Source: an uncultured Peptoniphilus sp.
Lineage (GTDB): Bacteria > Bacillota > Clostridia > Tissierellales > Peptoniphilaceae
DNA length: 11,754 bases
Direction of reading: 5' to 3'
Assembly: GCA_946999425.1 (NCBI GenBank)
Contig: CAMQDG010000046.1
Span: forward strand, 1-11,754
Positions 1-6,558 of the stretch are shown piece by piece. A model generated the notes under the pieces. The model saw nothing but the letters and a program-made list of their open reading frames with translations, made no database searches and was not told the origin of the DNA. A program made the translations under genes and the position numbers. The first letter of the stretch is position 1; the number at the start of each line of letters is the position of its first letter.

Positions 1-9
1 GCTATTGTC

Positions 10-20
10 TATAATATAAT
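10..20 (+). promoter_or_regulatory. Candidate -10 region(s) for the nucleoside importer operon
   Basis: Two overlapping perfect TATAAT hexamers lie at 10-15 and 15-20. Either would put the transcript start at about 22-27, giving a leader of roughly 40 bases before the lipoprotein gene. The matching -35 box would fall before the window begins, so the promoter cannot be confirmed. The A+T-rich background makes chance TATAAT matches likely. Confidence 0.45.
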
Positions 21-30
21 TTGTTTATAA

Positions 31-52
31 GTAAGAAATAGTTTGTTCTTAC
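31..52 (+). promoter_or_regulatory. Inverted repeat in the leader of the nup operon
   Basis: GTAAGAA (31-37) and TTCTTAC (46-52) form a perfect 7-bp inverted repeat with an 8-base loop. It ends directly against the Shine-Dalgarno sequence AAAGGAGG (53-60). There is no T-run after it, so it is not a terminator. It could be an operator for a DNA-binding repressor, a 5'-terminal mRNA-stabilising hairpin or the last stem of a longer leader element cut by the window edge. The pairing is seen directly; its function is inference. Confidence 0.4.
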
Positions 53-65
53 AAAGGAGGTAACA

Positions 66-1175
66 ATGAAAAAAAGATCACTTATTGCTTTATTATTAGT
101 TTTTGCAATGGCACTTGTAGGTTGTGGAAATTCCGCACCTAAAGAAGGTAATGATAAGAACAAAAATGGTAATAAACAAGAAGCTGAAGCAACAAAATCA
201 GATTTAAAAGTAGGATTTGTAACTGACGAAGGTGGAATTAATGACCAATCATTTAATCAAGGAGTTAAAGAAGGTCTTGATAAAGCTAAAGAAGATTTGG
301 GAATAGATGTATCATACTCTGAATCGAAAGATTCTAATGATTATAAACCTAATTTTGAAACTATGTTAGACGATGGAAAAGATATAATCGTTGGAGCAGG
401 TTATAAAATGGGAGACACAATAATTGAAGAAGCTAAAGCAAATCCTGATGTTAAATTTGTAATAGTTGACGTTGATCCAACTGTTGATGGAGATGGAAAT
501 AAAATTGAAGCACCATCTAACCTTGTAGGTATAATGTTTAGAGCTCAAGAACCATCTTTCTTAGTTGGTTACATTGCAGGACATACTACAAAAACTGACA
601 AAGTTGGTTTTGTTGGTGGAGTTGAAAGCAATATAATCTGGGGATTTGATTATGGTTTCAGAGCAGGCGTTGATTATGCAGCAAAAGAACTTGGCAAAAA
701 AATCGATGTTATGGTTCAATATGCAGCAAGTTTTGCAGACTCACAAAAGGGAAAAGCAATTGCAACTACTATGTTCCAAAATGGTGCTGATATAGTATTC
801 CATGCAGCTGGTGGAACAGGAGATGGAGTTATTGAAGCAGCAAAGGAAATGGGAGAAGGAAAATGGGCAATAGGCGTTGATAGAGATCAAATTGATGCAG
901 CTCCTGACAATGTATTAACTTCTGCCATGAAAAATGCAAATGTTGCAGTTTATAATATAATTAAAGATTTAGCTGAAGGAAAAGAATTCCCAGGCGGAAC
1001 AACTATTAATCTTGGTTTAGCTGATGGCGGAGCTGTTGGTATTGCTCCAAGTTCAGATAAACACGTACCAGCAGAATTAATAGAAAAAACAAAAGCTATT
1101 GAAGAAAAAATAATTTCAGGCGAAATTACTGTTCCTTATAATGAAGAAACTTATAAAGAATATTCTGCAAAGTAA
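66..1175 (+). CDS. nupN: BMP/PnrA-family nucleoside-binding lipoprotein of an ABC importer
   Basis: This is the substrate-binding protein of the importer encoded by the next three genes. It is lipid-anchored outside the membrane and probably captures purine nucleosides. Residues 1-19 are a lipoprotein signal peptide (KKR n-region, hydrophobic core) ending in the lipobox LVGC, with Cys20 as the predicted lipidated residue. A hydrophilic, Lys/Asn/Glu-rich tether spans about 21-46. The BMP fold follows with typical family segments: TDEGGINDQSF (53-63), GGTGDGVIEAAKE (249-261), GVDRDQ (270-275) and SAMKN (286-290). Asp272 or Asp274 and Lys289 are candidates for the ribose/base contacts known in PnrA. 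Length (369 residues) is normal. The ATG follows AAAGGAGG with a 5-base gap. The symbol follows B. subtilis nupN by family and gene order; the exact nucleoside preference cannot be read from the sequence. Confidence 0.9.
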   Translation: MKKRSLIALLLVFAMALVGCGNSAPKEGNDKNKNGNKQEAEATKSDLKVGFVTDEGGINDQSFNQGVKEGLDKAKEDLGIDVSYSESKDSNDYKPNFETMLDDGKDIIVGAGYKMGDTIIEEAKANPDVKFVIVDVDPTVDGDGNKIEAPSNLVGIMFRAQEPSFLVGYIAGHTTKTDKVGFVGGVESNIIWGFDYGFRAGVDYAAKELGKKIDVMVQYAASFADSQKGKAIATTMFQNGADIVFHAAGGTGDGVIEAAKEMGEGKWAIGVDRDQIDAAPDNVLTSAMKNANVAVYNIIKDLAEGKEFPGGTTINLGLADGGAVGIAPSSDKHVPAELIEKTKAIEEKIISGEITVPYNEETYKEYSAK

Positions 1176-1181
1176 TTTTAT

Positions 1182-1215
1182 AAAAATACCCTTGCTTATG
1201 CAGGGGTATTTTTTT
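1182..1215 (+). terminator. Intrinsic terminator between the lipoprotein and ATPase genes
   Basis: AAAAATACCCTTGC pairs with GCAGGGGTATTTTT across the loop TTAT (1196-1199), with a single G-T wobble, and runs into seven T residues (1209-1215). It starts 6 bases after the lipoprotein stop. Because the importer genes downstream need transcripts from somewhere, it probably acts as a partial terminator that raises the ratio of binding protein to transporter. Confidence 0.88.
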
Positions 1216-1216
1216 G

Positions 1217-1245
1217 TATAATTATAAGTTTTCATAGGTTATAAT
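1217..1245 (+). promoter_or_regulatory. Weak candidate promoter for the ATPase-permease genes
   Basis: TATAAT occurs at 1217-1222 and again at 1240-1245, just after the terminator and before the ATPase gene. No convincing TTGACA-like -35 box lies 16-18 bases upstream of either, and the region is almost pure A/T. A secondary promoter here would make sense after the terminator, but readthrough alone would also serve. Confidence 0.25.
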
Positions 1246-1252
1246 ATAAAAG

Positions 1253-1270
1253 AAAGGGGGCGAATCCTTT
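1253..1270 (+). promoter_or_regulatory. Shine-Dalgarno of the ATPase gene, able to pair with the TTG start region
   Basis: AAAGGGGG (1253-1260) is the ribosome-binding site and lies 8 bases before the TTG at 1269, which fixes the start there; the first in-frame ATG (1299) has no such site. AAAGGG (1253-1258) can also pair with TCCTTT (1265-1270), with one G-U pair and loop GGCGAA. That would hide both the Shine-Dalgarno sequence and the first two bases of the start codon. The stem is short, so a regulatory role is only a possibility. Confidence 0.5.
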
Positions 1271-2804
1271 GAATGATTCTAACTGCTTAGCGGTTGAAAT
1301 GAGAAATATAACAAAAAAATTTGGAAATTTTACAGCAAATTCCAATATTAATTTAGAAATAAAAAAAGGTGAAATTCATGCACTTCTTGGAGAAAATGGT
1401 GCAGGAAAATCCACTTTAATGAACATTTTATATGGAATGTATACAGCGACATCAGGAGAAATTTTTATAAATGGGAAAAAAGCAGAAATAAAAAATCCTA
1501 ATGATGCAATAAACATCGGACTCGGCATGGTCCACCAACATTTCATGTTAGTTGAACCTTTTACTGTTGTTGAAAATATTGTGTTGGGAAATGAACCTAC
1601 AAAGGGAATTAAATTAGATTTTAAAACTGCAAAAAAACAAGTTATAGATATATCAAATAAATATGGATTATTTATAAATCCCGATGAAAAAATTGAAAAT
1701 ATTAGTGTAGGAATGCAACAAAGGGTTGAAATATTAAAAGCTCTTTATAGGGGAGCTGATATTTTAATTTTTGATGAACCAACTGCTGTTTTAACTCCTC
1801 AAGAAATAGAAGAATTTATAGATATTATTAAAGAACTTTCAAAACAGGGTAAAACAATTATACTTATAACTCATAAATTAAAAGAAATAAAAGCTATGGC
1901 TGACAGATGCACTATTATAAGAAGGGGCAAAAAAATAGAAACTGTAAATGTAAATGAAGTTTCTGAAGAAGAATTAGCGGATATGATGGTTGGTAGACAA
2001 GTTTTATTAACTGTTGATAAAAAAGAAATGGAGCCAGGAGATTTAATACTTAATGTTGACAATCTTGTTGTGAAAAGTTCAAGAAATATTGAAAAATTAA
2101 AGGGACTAAGTTTAAATTTATTTCAGGGAGAAATATTGGGAATTGCTGGGATAGATGGAAATGGTCAAAGCGAACTTTTAGAGGCTTTAACAGGTCTTAG
2201 AAAGATTGAATCTGGAAAGGTTTTAATTGAAGGTAAAAATATAACAAATCATACACCAAAACAAATACAAGAAGCTGGAATCTACAATATTCCTGAAGAC
2301 AGACAAAGGCGTGGATTGGTTTTAGAATTTAGTGTTTCTGATAATTTGATTTTAGAAGATTTTGCTGAAAAAGAATTTTCAAAAAATGGAATTTTTAATA
2401 GAAAAAATATATATGAACACGCTAATGATCTTGTTGAAAAATTTGATATAAGACCAAGAGACCCACATTATTTAGCTGGTTCTTTATCTGGTGGAAATCA
2501 ACAAAAAGTTATTATAGCAAGGGAAATTTCAAATAATCCTAAGGTTTTAATAGCAGCTCAACCTACAAGAGGTCTTGATGTAGGTGCTATTGAATATGTT
2601 CACAAATATTTAGTAGCCCAAAGAGATGCAGGAAAGGCTGTTCTTTTGATTTCCTTTGAATTAGATGAAATTATGAGTTTATCAGACAGAATTGCCGTAA
2701 TATATGGTGGAAAAATAGTTAATACTTTTAAAGCCGGAACCGTTGACGAAAAACAAATAGGTCTTTTAATGGCTGGTGGAGGGCAAGATGAAAGCAAGAA
2801 CTAA
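1269..2804 (+). CDS. nupO: Nucleoside ABC importer, fused double ATPase subunit
   Basis: Two ABC domains in one 511-residue chain power uptake through the two permeases that follow. Domain 1 has an intact Walker A (GENGAGKST, 41-49), Q-loop Gln90, Walker B ending Asp169-Glu170 and H-loop His202, but its signature is degenerate (SVGMQ, 146-150). Domain 2 shows the reverse. Its signature LSGGNQ (406-411) is intact. Walker A is GIDGNGQSE (294-302) with Gln300 in place of Lys, Walker B has Ala430-Gln431 in place of Asp-Glu, and Phe463 replaces the H-loop His. This predicts one canonical and one degenerate ATP site, as in the sugar/nucleoside (RbsA/YufO) class. The TTG start is chosen from Shine-Dalgarno spacing. 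The 3' end overlaps the next gene by 17 bases, which suggests translational coupling. Gene order matches B. subtilis nupNOPQ, hence the symbol. Confidence 0.92.
   Translation: MNDSNCLAVEMRNITKKFGNFTANSNINLEIKKGEIHALLGENGAGKSTLMNILYGMYTATSGEIFINGKKAEIKNPNDAINIGLGMVHQHFMLVEPFTVVENIVLGNEPTKGIKLDFKTAKKQVIDISNKYGLFINPDEKIENISVGMQQRVEILKALYRGADILIFDEPTAVLTPQEIEEFIDIIKELSKQGKTIILITHKLKEIKAMADRCTIIRRGKKIETVNVNEVSEEELADMMVGRQVLLTVDKKEMEPGDLILNVDNLVVKSSRNIEKLKGLSLNLFQGEILGIAGIDGNGQSELLEALTGLRKIESGKVLIEGKNITNHTPKQIQEAGIYNIPEDRQRRGLVLEFSVSDNLILEDFAEKEFSKNGIFNRKNIYEHANDLVEKFDIRPRDPHYLAGSLSGGNQQKVIIAREISNNPKVLIAAQPTRGLDVGAIEYVHKYLVAQRDAGKAVLLISFELDEIMSLSDRIAVIYGGKIVNTFKAGTVDEKQIGLLMAGGGQDESKN
2778..2783 (+). 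promoter_or_regulatory. Ribosome-binding site that decides the start of the first permease
   Basis: GGAGGG lies within the end of the ATPase gene, with 4 bases between it and the ATG at 2788. An in-frame GTG at 2776 would put the start at or upstream of this site with no other ribosome-binding site, so the ATG is preferred. The site being inside the upstream gene fits coupled translation. Confidence 0.75.
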
Positions 2805-3912
2805 AATATTTTACACTATCGTTTCAATAGTACTAGGTTTTATTTTTGGAGCAATTATTTTACTTATAAACGGCACAAATCCAATGGAAGCTTATAAAGT
2901 AGTAATTCTTGGAGCAATAGGTAAACCTCAGTATATTTCTTGGACAATAATAAAGGCTGTTCCCATAATTCTAACAGGAATATCAGTAGCTTTTGCTTTT
3001 AGAACTGGCTTATTTAATATAGGGGCGGAAGGTCAATATATAATAGGTTCAATAGGGGCTATTTTAGCTGGCTATTTAGTTAAGTTACCACCCATTATAC
3101 ATCCAATATTCTGCCTAATTGTAGGTTTTGTATTCGGGGCAATTTGGGGAGGCTTAGTTGGAATACTTAAAGCAAGATTTAATGTAAATGAGGTTATTTC
3201 CTCAATAATGTTAAATTGGATAGCTTTTTATTTTTCAAATTATATTTTAAGTTTTCCTTTTTTGAGAAAACCTCAAAGTGATTTATCTTATTCCATTTTA
3301 GATTCTGCAAAAATAACAATTTTAGGCAAATGGAAGGCAAGTGAAGCTGGAATAAAATTTTTAAGCAATAACCCTGGACTTAAGCAATTTTTAAGACCTC
3401 CATTAAATTGGGGAATTTTAATTGCTATAATTGTTGCAATTATTATTTGGTATGTTTTAAACAGAACAACCTTAGGTTATCAGTTAAAGGCTGTAGGATT
3501 TAATCCTTATGCTGCTGAATATGGTGGAATAAATGTAAGAAGAAATATGGCAACATCTATGATTATTTCAGGAGCAATATCAGGTTTGGCGGGTGCAATA
3601 ACTGTTTTAGGTGTTTCTTTTAATATTTCATTAATGGCAGCACAACAAGGATATGGATTTGACGGAATGGCAGTTTCTTTAATTGCAAGCAATAATCCTT
3701 TAGCATGTATTCCGGCTGGTTTACTCTTTGCAGGCCTTCAATATGGAGGGGGAAAATTAACAAGTGCTTTGGACACCCCTTCAGAAGTAATAAATATTTT
3801 AATAGGTGTAATAGTTTTATTTATATCTATGCCAAAATTACTTGAAATGATAGGAAAATTTTTCAAAAGAAATAAAAGTGAAAAATTAGCTGGAGAGGAG
3901 ATAAAAAAATGA
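2788..3912 (+). CDS. nupP: Nucleoside ABC importer permease, first subunit
   Basis: This integral membrane protein (374 residues from the ATG) belongs to the branched-chain/sugar-type inner membrane permease family (BPD_transp_2). Together with the next gene product it forms the channel. It starts with a hydrophobic segment at about residues 7-28 and continues with several more, separated by a polar stretch at about 163-205. Family hallmarks are the segment FRTGLFNIGAEGQ (about 71-83), which resembles the NIG(L/A)EG motif of these permeases, and the cytoplasmic coupling region around GYQLKAVGFNPYAAEYGG (about 230-247), which should contact the ATPase. The C-terminal tail is short and Lys-rich. 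It overlaps the ATPase gene by 17 bases and its stop codon overlaps the next start (ATGA). The specificity call rests on the adjacent BMP lipoprotein and NupO-type ATPase, since the permease itself does not reveal substrate. Confidence 0.9.
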   Translation: MKARTKIFYTIVSIVLGFIFGAIILLINGTNPMEAYKVVILGAIGKPQYISWTIIKAVPIILTGISVAFAFRTGLFNIGAEGQYIIGSIGAILAGYLVKLPPIIHPIFCLIVGFVFGAIWGGLVGILKARFNVNEVISSIMLNWIAFYFSNYILSFPFLRKPQSDLSYSILDSAKITILGKWKASEAGIKFLSNNPGLKQFLRPPLNWGILIAIIVAIIIWYVLNRTTLGYQLKAVGFNPYAAEYGGINVRRNMATSMIISGAISGLAGAITVLGVSFNISLMAAQQGYGFDGMAVSLIASNNPLACIPAGLLFAGLQYGGGKLTSALDTPSEVINILIGVIVLFISMPKLLEMIGKFFKRNKSEKLAGEEIKK

Positions 3913-4853
3913 TAGATATAGCCAATATTATAAGTATTACTCTTCTTTATTCAGCTCCATTAATATATGCTGCACTTGGAGGAGTTTTAAGCGAAAATTC
4001 AGGTGTAGTAAATATAGGACTTGAAGGTATGATGACCATAGGAGCCTTAATAGGAGCTACAATTGGATATTATTTAAGAAATCCATGGATTGCATTTTTA
4101 TGTGGAGGAATTGCAGGTTTATTATTATCATTACTTCATGCCATAGCAACCATACATTTCGCAGCAGACCATGTTGTATCTGGTATAGCAATTAACTTAA
4201 TAGGACCTGGAATGTCCTTGTTTTTGTCAAGGAGATTTTTTGAAGGAGCTGCTTTAACAAAGCCAATTCCTTTTGAGAATAAATTGCCAAAAGTATTTGG
4301 TAGCCTTTTTAAAAGTTTGCCTAAAAATGATTTTACAAAATCCATGTCAATTATTTTTAACCAATATATTATTGTTTATATTGCTTTTGCCCTGGTTTTT
4401 ATAACTTGGTTTATTCTATACAAAACAAAATTGGGACTTAGAATAAGAGCGGTAGGAGAGCATCCCAGGGCGGCAGAATCATTAGGAGTAAATGCCTATA
4501 AAATAAAATATATTTGCGTATTAGCTTCAGGATTTTTGGCAGGTTTAGGGGGAGCATCAATGTCTCTTGCAATAGTATCAAACTATAGAGATACACTTAT
4601 TGCAGGTCAAGGATTTATAGCTCTTGCAGCTATGATATTTGGTGGATGGAGACCTCAAGGAGCAATGCTTGCTTGCTTATTATTCGGAGCAGCCCAAGGT
4701 TTTACGGTATTTTTAGGTTCAAAAGGCTTTAAGGTAGATTCAAATTTACTTGCAATGTTACCCTACATTATAACCCTTATAGTTTTAGTAGCTTTTGTTA
4801 AAAGTGTAAAGGCACCAAGTGCCGATGGAAAACCATATGAAAGAAATAATTAA
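3909..4853 (+). CDS. nupQ: Nucleoside ABC importer permease, second subunit
   Basis: This second integral membrane subunit (314 residues, close to the usual length for NupQ/YufQ) pairs with the preceding permease. Hydrophobic segments cover about 8-27, 40-55, 60-80, 88-107, 150-171, 200-222, 234-246, 251-270 and 280-298. Recognisable motifs are SGVVNIGLEGMM (31-42), the coupling segment GLRIRAVGEHPRAAESLGVN (176-195) and GQGFIALAAMIFGGWRP (233-249). The start is the ATG of an ATGA overlap with the previous stop, and GGAGAGGAG (3892-3900) lies 8 bases upstream as ribosome-binding site. It is the last gene of the operon, with a strong terminator 4 bases after its stop. The two permeases share the same family motifs and probably arose by an old duplication (inference). 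Confidence 0.9.
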   Translation: MIDIANIISITLLYSAPLIYAALGGVLSENSGVVNIGLEGMMTIGALIGATIGYYLRNPWIAFLCGGIAGLLLSLLHAIATIHFAADHVVSGIAINLIGPGMSLFLSRRFFEGAALTKPIPFENKLPKVFGSLFKSLPKNDFTKSMSIIFNQYIIVYIAFALVFITWFILYKTKLGLRIRAVGEHPRAAESLGVNAYKIKYICVLASGFLAGLGGASMSLAIVSNYRDTLIAGQGFIALAAMIFGGWRPQGAMLACLLFGAAQGFTVFLGSKGFKVDSNLLAMLPYIITLIVLVAFVKSVKAPSADGKPYERNN

Positions 4854-4857
4854 AATT

Positions 4858-4883
4858 AAGAGGAGCTAAGGCTCCTCTTTTTT
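4858..4883 (+). terminator. Intrinsic terminator closing the nucleoside importer operon
   Basis: AAGAGGAGC (4858-4866) pairs perfectly with GCTCCTCTT (4871-4879) across the loop TAAG, followed by T residues to 4883. A 9-bp, mostly G+C stem plus a T-run makes this the clearest operon boundary in the window. Confidence 0.92.
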
Positions 4884-4901
4884 GTACTAATAGTCATATT
4901 C

Positions 4902-4930
4902 TTGACTTATTTTTCTTAAACGTATACAAT
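4902..4930 (+). promoter_or_regulatory. Sigma-A-type promoter of rny
   Basis: TTGACT (4902-4907) and TACAAT (4925-4930) are separated by exactly 17 bases, a near-consensus vegetative promoter lying between the importer terminator and rny. Transcription would start at about 4936-4938, giving a leader of about 46 bases. Confidence 0.78.
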
Positions 4931-4939
4931 ATTTAGTAG

Positions 4940-4962
4940 AAGTTTTAGAAACTTGAAAACTT
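4940..4962 (+). promoter_or_regulatory. Leader hairpin(s) at the 5' end of the rny transcript
   Basis: AAGTTTT (4940-4946) pairs perfectly with AAAACTT (4956-4962) across a 9-base loop. The same 5' arm can instead pair as AAGTTT (4940-4945) with AAACTT (4949-4954) across a 3-base loop, so the two folds exclude each other. The structure begins within a few bases of the predicted transcript start and ends 5 bases before the Shine-Dalgarno sequence. A role in mRNA stability or autoregulation is inference; the stems are A/U-rich and weak. Confidence 0.4.
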
Positions 4963-4967
4963 AATAT

Positions 4968-4974
4968 GGAGGTG
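4968..4974 (+). promoter_or_regulatory. Ribosome-binding site supporting the TTG start of rny
   Basis: GGAGGTG lies 8 bases before TTG at 4983. The next in-frame ATG is about 65 codons into the protein, after the membrane anchor, so TTG is the only start that keeps the normal RNase Y N-terminus. Confidence 0.85.
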
Positions 4975-4982
4975 CTAAGCTA

Positions 4983-6515
4983 TTGCCGGAAATAATAAAA
5001 ATTCTTTTAAGTGCTATTATTTCTTTGGGATTAGGCTACTTTGTAAGAAAGTATATTGCTGAAAATAAAGTAGGAAAAGCTGAAGAAATTGCAAATAAAA
5101 TCGTAATTGATGCCGAGCATACTGCCGAATCAAAGAAAAAAGAACTTTTAGTTGAAGCAAAAGAAGAAATTCACAAAATGAGAGCAGAAGTGGAATCCGA
5201 AAATAAGCTTAGACGAGCAGAACTTTCACAATTAGAAACAAGAGTATTGGCAAGAGAAGAATCTATTGAAAAGAAATCTAATTCACTTGAAAAGAAGGAA
5301 GAAAAACTTAATCGTAAACTTGAAGAAGCTAAAGCTAAAAACGAAGAAGCGGAAAGTTTAATTGAAAAAAGAAATTTGGAACTTCAAAGAGTTTCAGGAC
5401 TAAGTGTTGAAGAGGGTAAGAGAATCTTACTTTCAGAACTCGAAAAAGATGTAGTTCATGAATCCGCACAAATTATTAGAGAAAATGAACTTAGAATTAA
5501 AGATGAATCTCAAAAATATGCACGAGATATTATAGTACAAGCTATACAAAGATGTGCAGCAGATACTGTTGCAGAGAACACTGTTTCAGTTGTTTCTTTG
5601 CCAAATGATGAAATGAAAGGTAGAATAATCGGTAGAGAAGGAAGAAATATAAGAGCTATAGAATCATTAACAGGAGTTGATTTAATTATTGATGATACGC
5701 CGGAAGCTGTAGTTTTGTCTTGCTTTGATCCTATTAGAAGAGAAGTTGCAAGAATTGCAATTGAAAAGCTCGTCTCAGATGGAAGAATTCACCCAACTAG
5801 AATTGAAGAGACAGTAGAACGTGCTAAGAAAGAAATTGAAGTAACAATTAAGGAATCCGGAGAACAAGCAGCATACGATGCAGGAGTACATGGACTGCAC
5901 CCTGAACTTATAAAATATTTAGGAAGACTAAAGTATAGAACAAGTTATGGGCAAAATGTATTAAAGCATTCAGTTGAAGTTGCACAGATAGCCGGAATAA
6001 TTGCTTCTGAACTTGGAGCAGACGTGAAAATTGCTAAACGTGGCGGTTTACTTCACGATCTTGGTAAAAGTATAGACCATGAAGTTGAAGGTCCCCATGT
6101 TGACTTGGGGGTTGACCTTGCAAGAAGGTATAAAGAACCTGAATCTGTAGTCCATACTATTGAAGCTCATCATAATGATGTTGAACCAAGTACATTGGAA
6201 GCTGTTATAGTTCAAGCAGCAGATGCAATATCAGCAGCAAGACCAGGTGCAAGAAGAGAAACAGTTGAATCTTATATAAAACGTCTTGAAAAGCTTGAAG
6301 AAATAGCAAATGAATATGAAGGTATTGAAAAATCATATGCTGTTCAAGCTGGAAGAGAAATTAGGATAATTGTTAAACCAGAGATGATTTCTGAATCCGA
6401 AATTATTGTTACTGCAAGAAATATAGCAAAACAAGTTGAAGCTGAACTTGATTTTCCTGGACAAATAAAAGTTAATGTCATAAGAGAAACAAGAGCAGTT
6501 GAATATGCAAAATAA
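4983..6515 (+). CDS. rny: Ribonuclease Y, membrane-anchored endoribonuclease
   Basis: RNase Y begins bulk mRNA turnover in many Firmicutes by cutting single-stranded RNA, preferentially near 5'-monophosphate ends. At 510 residues it has the usual full layout. An N-terminal membrane anchor covers about residues 4-21. A long Lys/Glu-rich coiled coil follows at about 28-150. A KH RNA-binding domain carries GRIIGREGRNIRAIE (213-227). The HD phosphohydrolase domain has candidate metal/catalytic residues His329, the His358-Asp359 pair in LLHDLGK, His372, His396-His397 and Asp414. A conserved C-terminal domain (about 425-510) completes it. The TTG start is set by GGAGGTG at 8 bases. The gene is transcribed alone from its own promoter and has its own terminator. 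No key residue is missing. Confidence 0.97.
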   Translation: MPEIIKILLSAIISLGLGYFVRKYIAENKVGKAEEIANKIVIDAEHTAESKKKELLVEAKEEIHKMRAEVESENKLRRAELSQLETRVLAREESIEKKSNSLEKKEEKLNRKLEEAKAKNEEAESLIEKRNLELQRVSGLSVEEGKRILLSELEKDVVHESAQIIRENELRIKDESQKYARDIIVQAIQRCAADTVAENTVSVVSLPNDEMKGRIIGREGRNIRAIESLTGVDLIIDDTPEAVVLSCFDPIRREVARIAIEKLVSDGRIHPTRIEETVERAKKEIEVTIKESGEQAAYDAGVHGLHPELIKYLGRLKYRTSYGQNVLKHSVEVAQIAGIIASELGADVKIAKRGGLLHDLGKSIDHEVEGPHVDLGVDLARRYKEPESVVHTIEAHHNDVEPSTLEAVIVQAADAISAARPGARRETVESYIKRLEKLEEIANEYEGIEKSYAVQAGREIRIIVKPEMISESEIIVTARNIAKQVEAELDFPGQIKVNVIRETRAVEYAK

Positions 6516-6520
6516 TATCT

Positions 6521-6545
6521 AAACCTGCCAATGGCAGGTTTTTTT
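6521..6545 (+). terminator. Intrinsic terminator after rny
   Basis: AAACCTGCC (6521-6529) pairs perfectly with GGCAGGTTT (6533-6541) across the loop AAT, with a T-run at 6539-6545. It starts 5 bases after the rny stop and ends only 13 bases before the recombinase start codon, leaving no room for a promoter between them. Confidence 0.88.
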
Positions 6546-6558
6546 AATAGGAGCAGAT

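Noticed and set aside
1..65. Purine riboswitch ahead of the nucleoside importer
   Set aside because: The 65 bases before the gene show no conserved purine-aptamer junction or loop sequences, only one simple hairpin. An aptamer farther upstream would lie outside the window.
1281..1295. AACTGC-TTA-GCGGTT hairpin just inside the ATPase gene
   Set aside because: It is a 6-bp stem with a wobble pair inside codons 5-9. It is not associated with a ribosome-binding site or T-run, and chance is sufficient in this composition.
2776..2787. GTG at 2776 as start of the first permease
   Set aside because: Its Shine-Dalgarno candidate overlaps the codon itself. The ATG at 2788 has GGAGGG at a suitable distance and gives a normal N-terminus.
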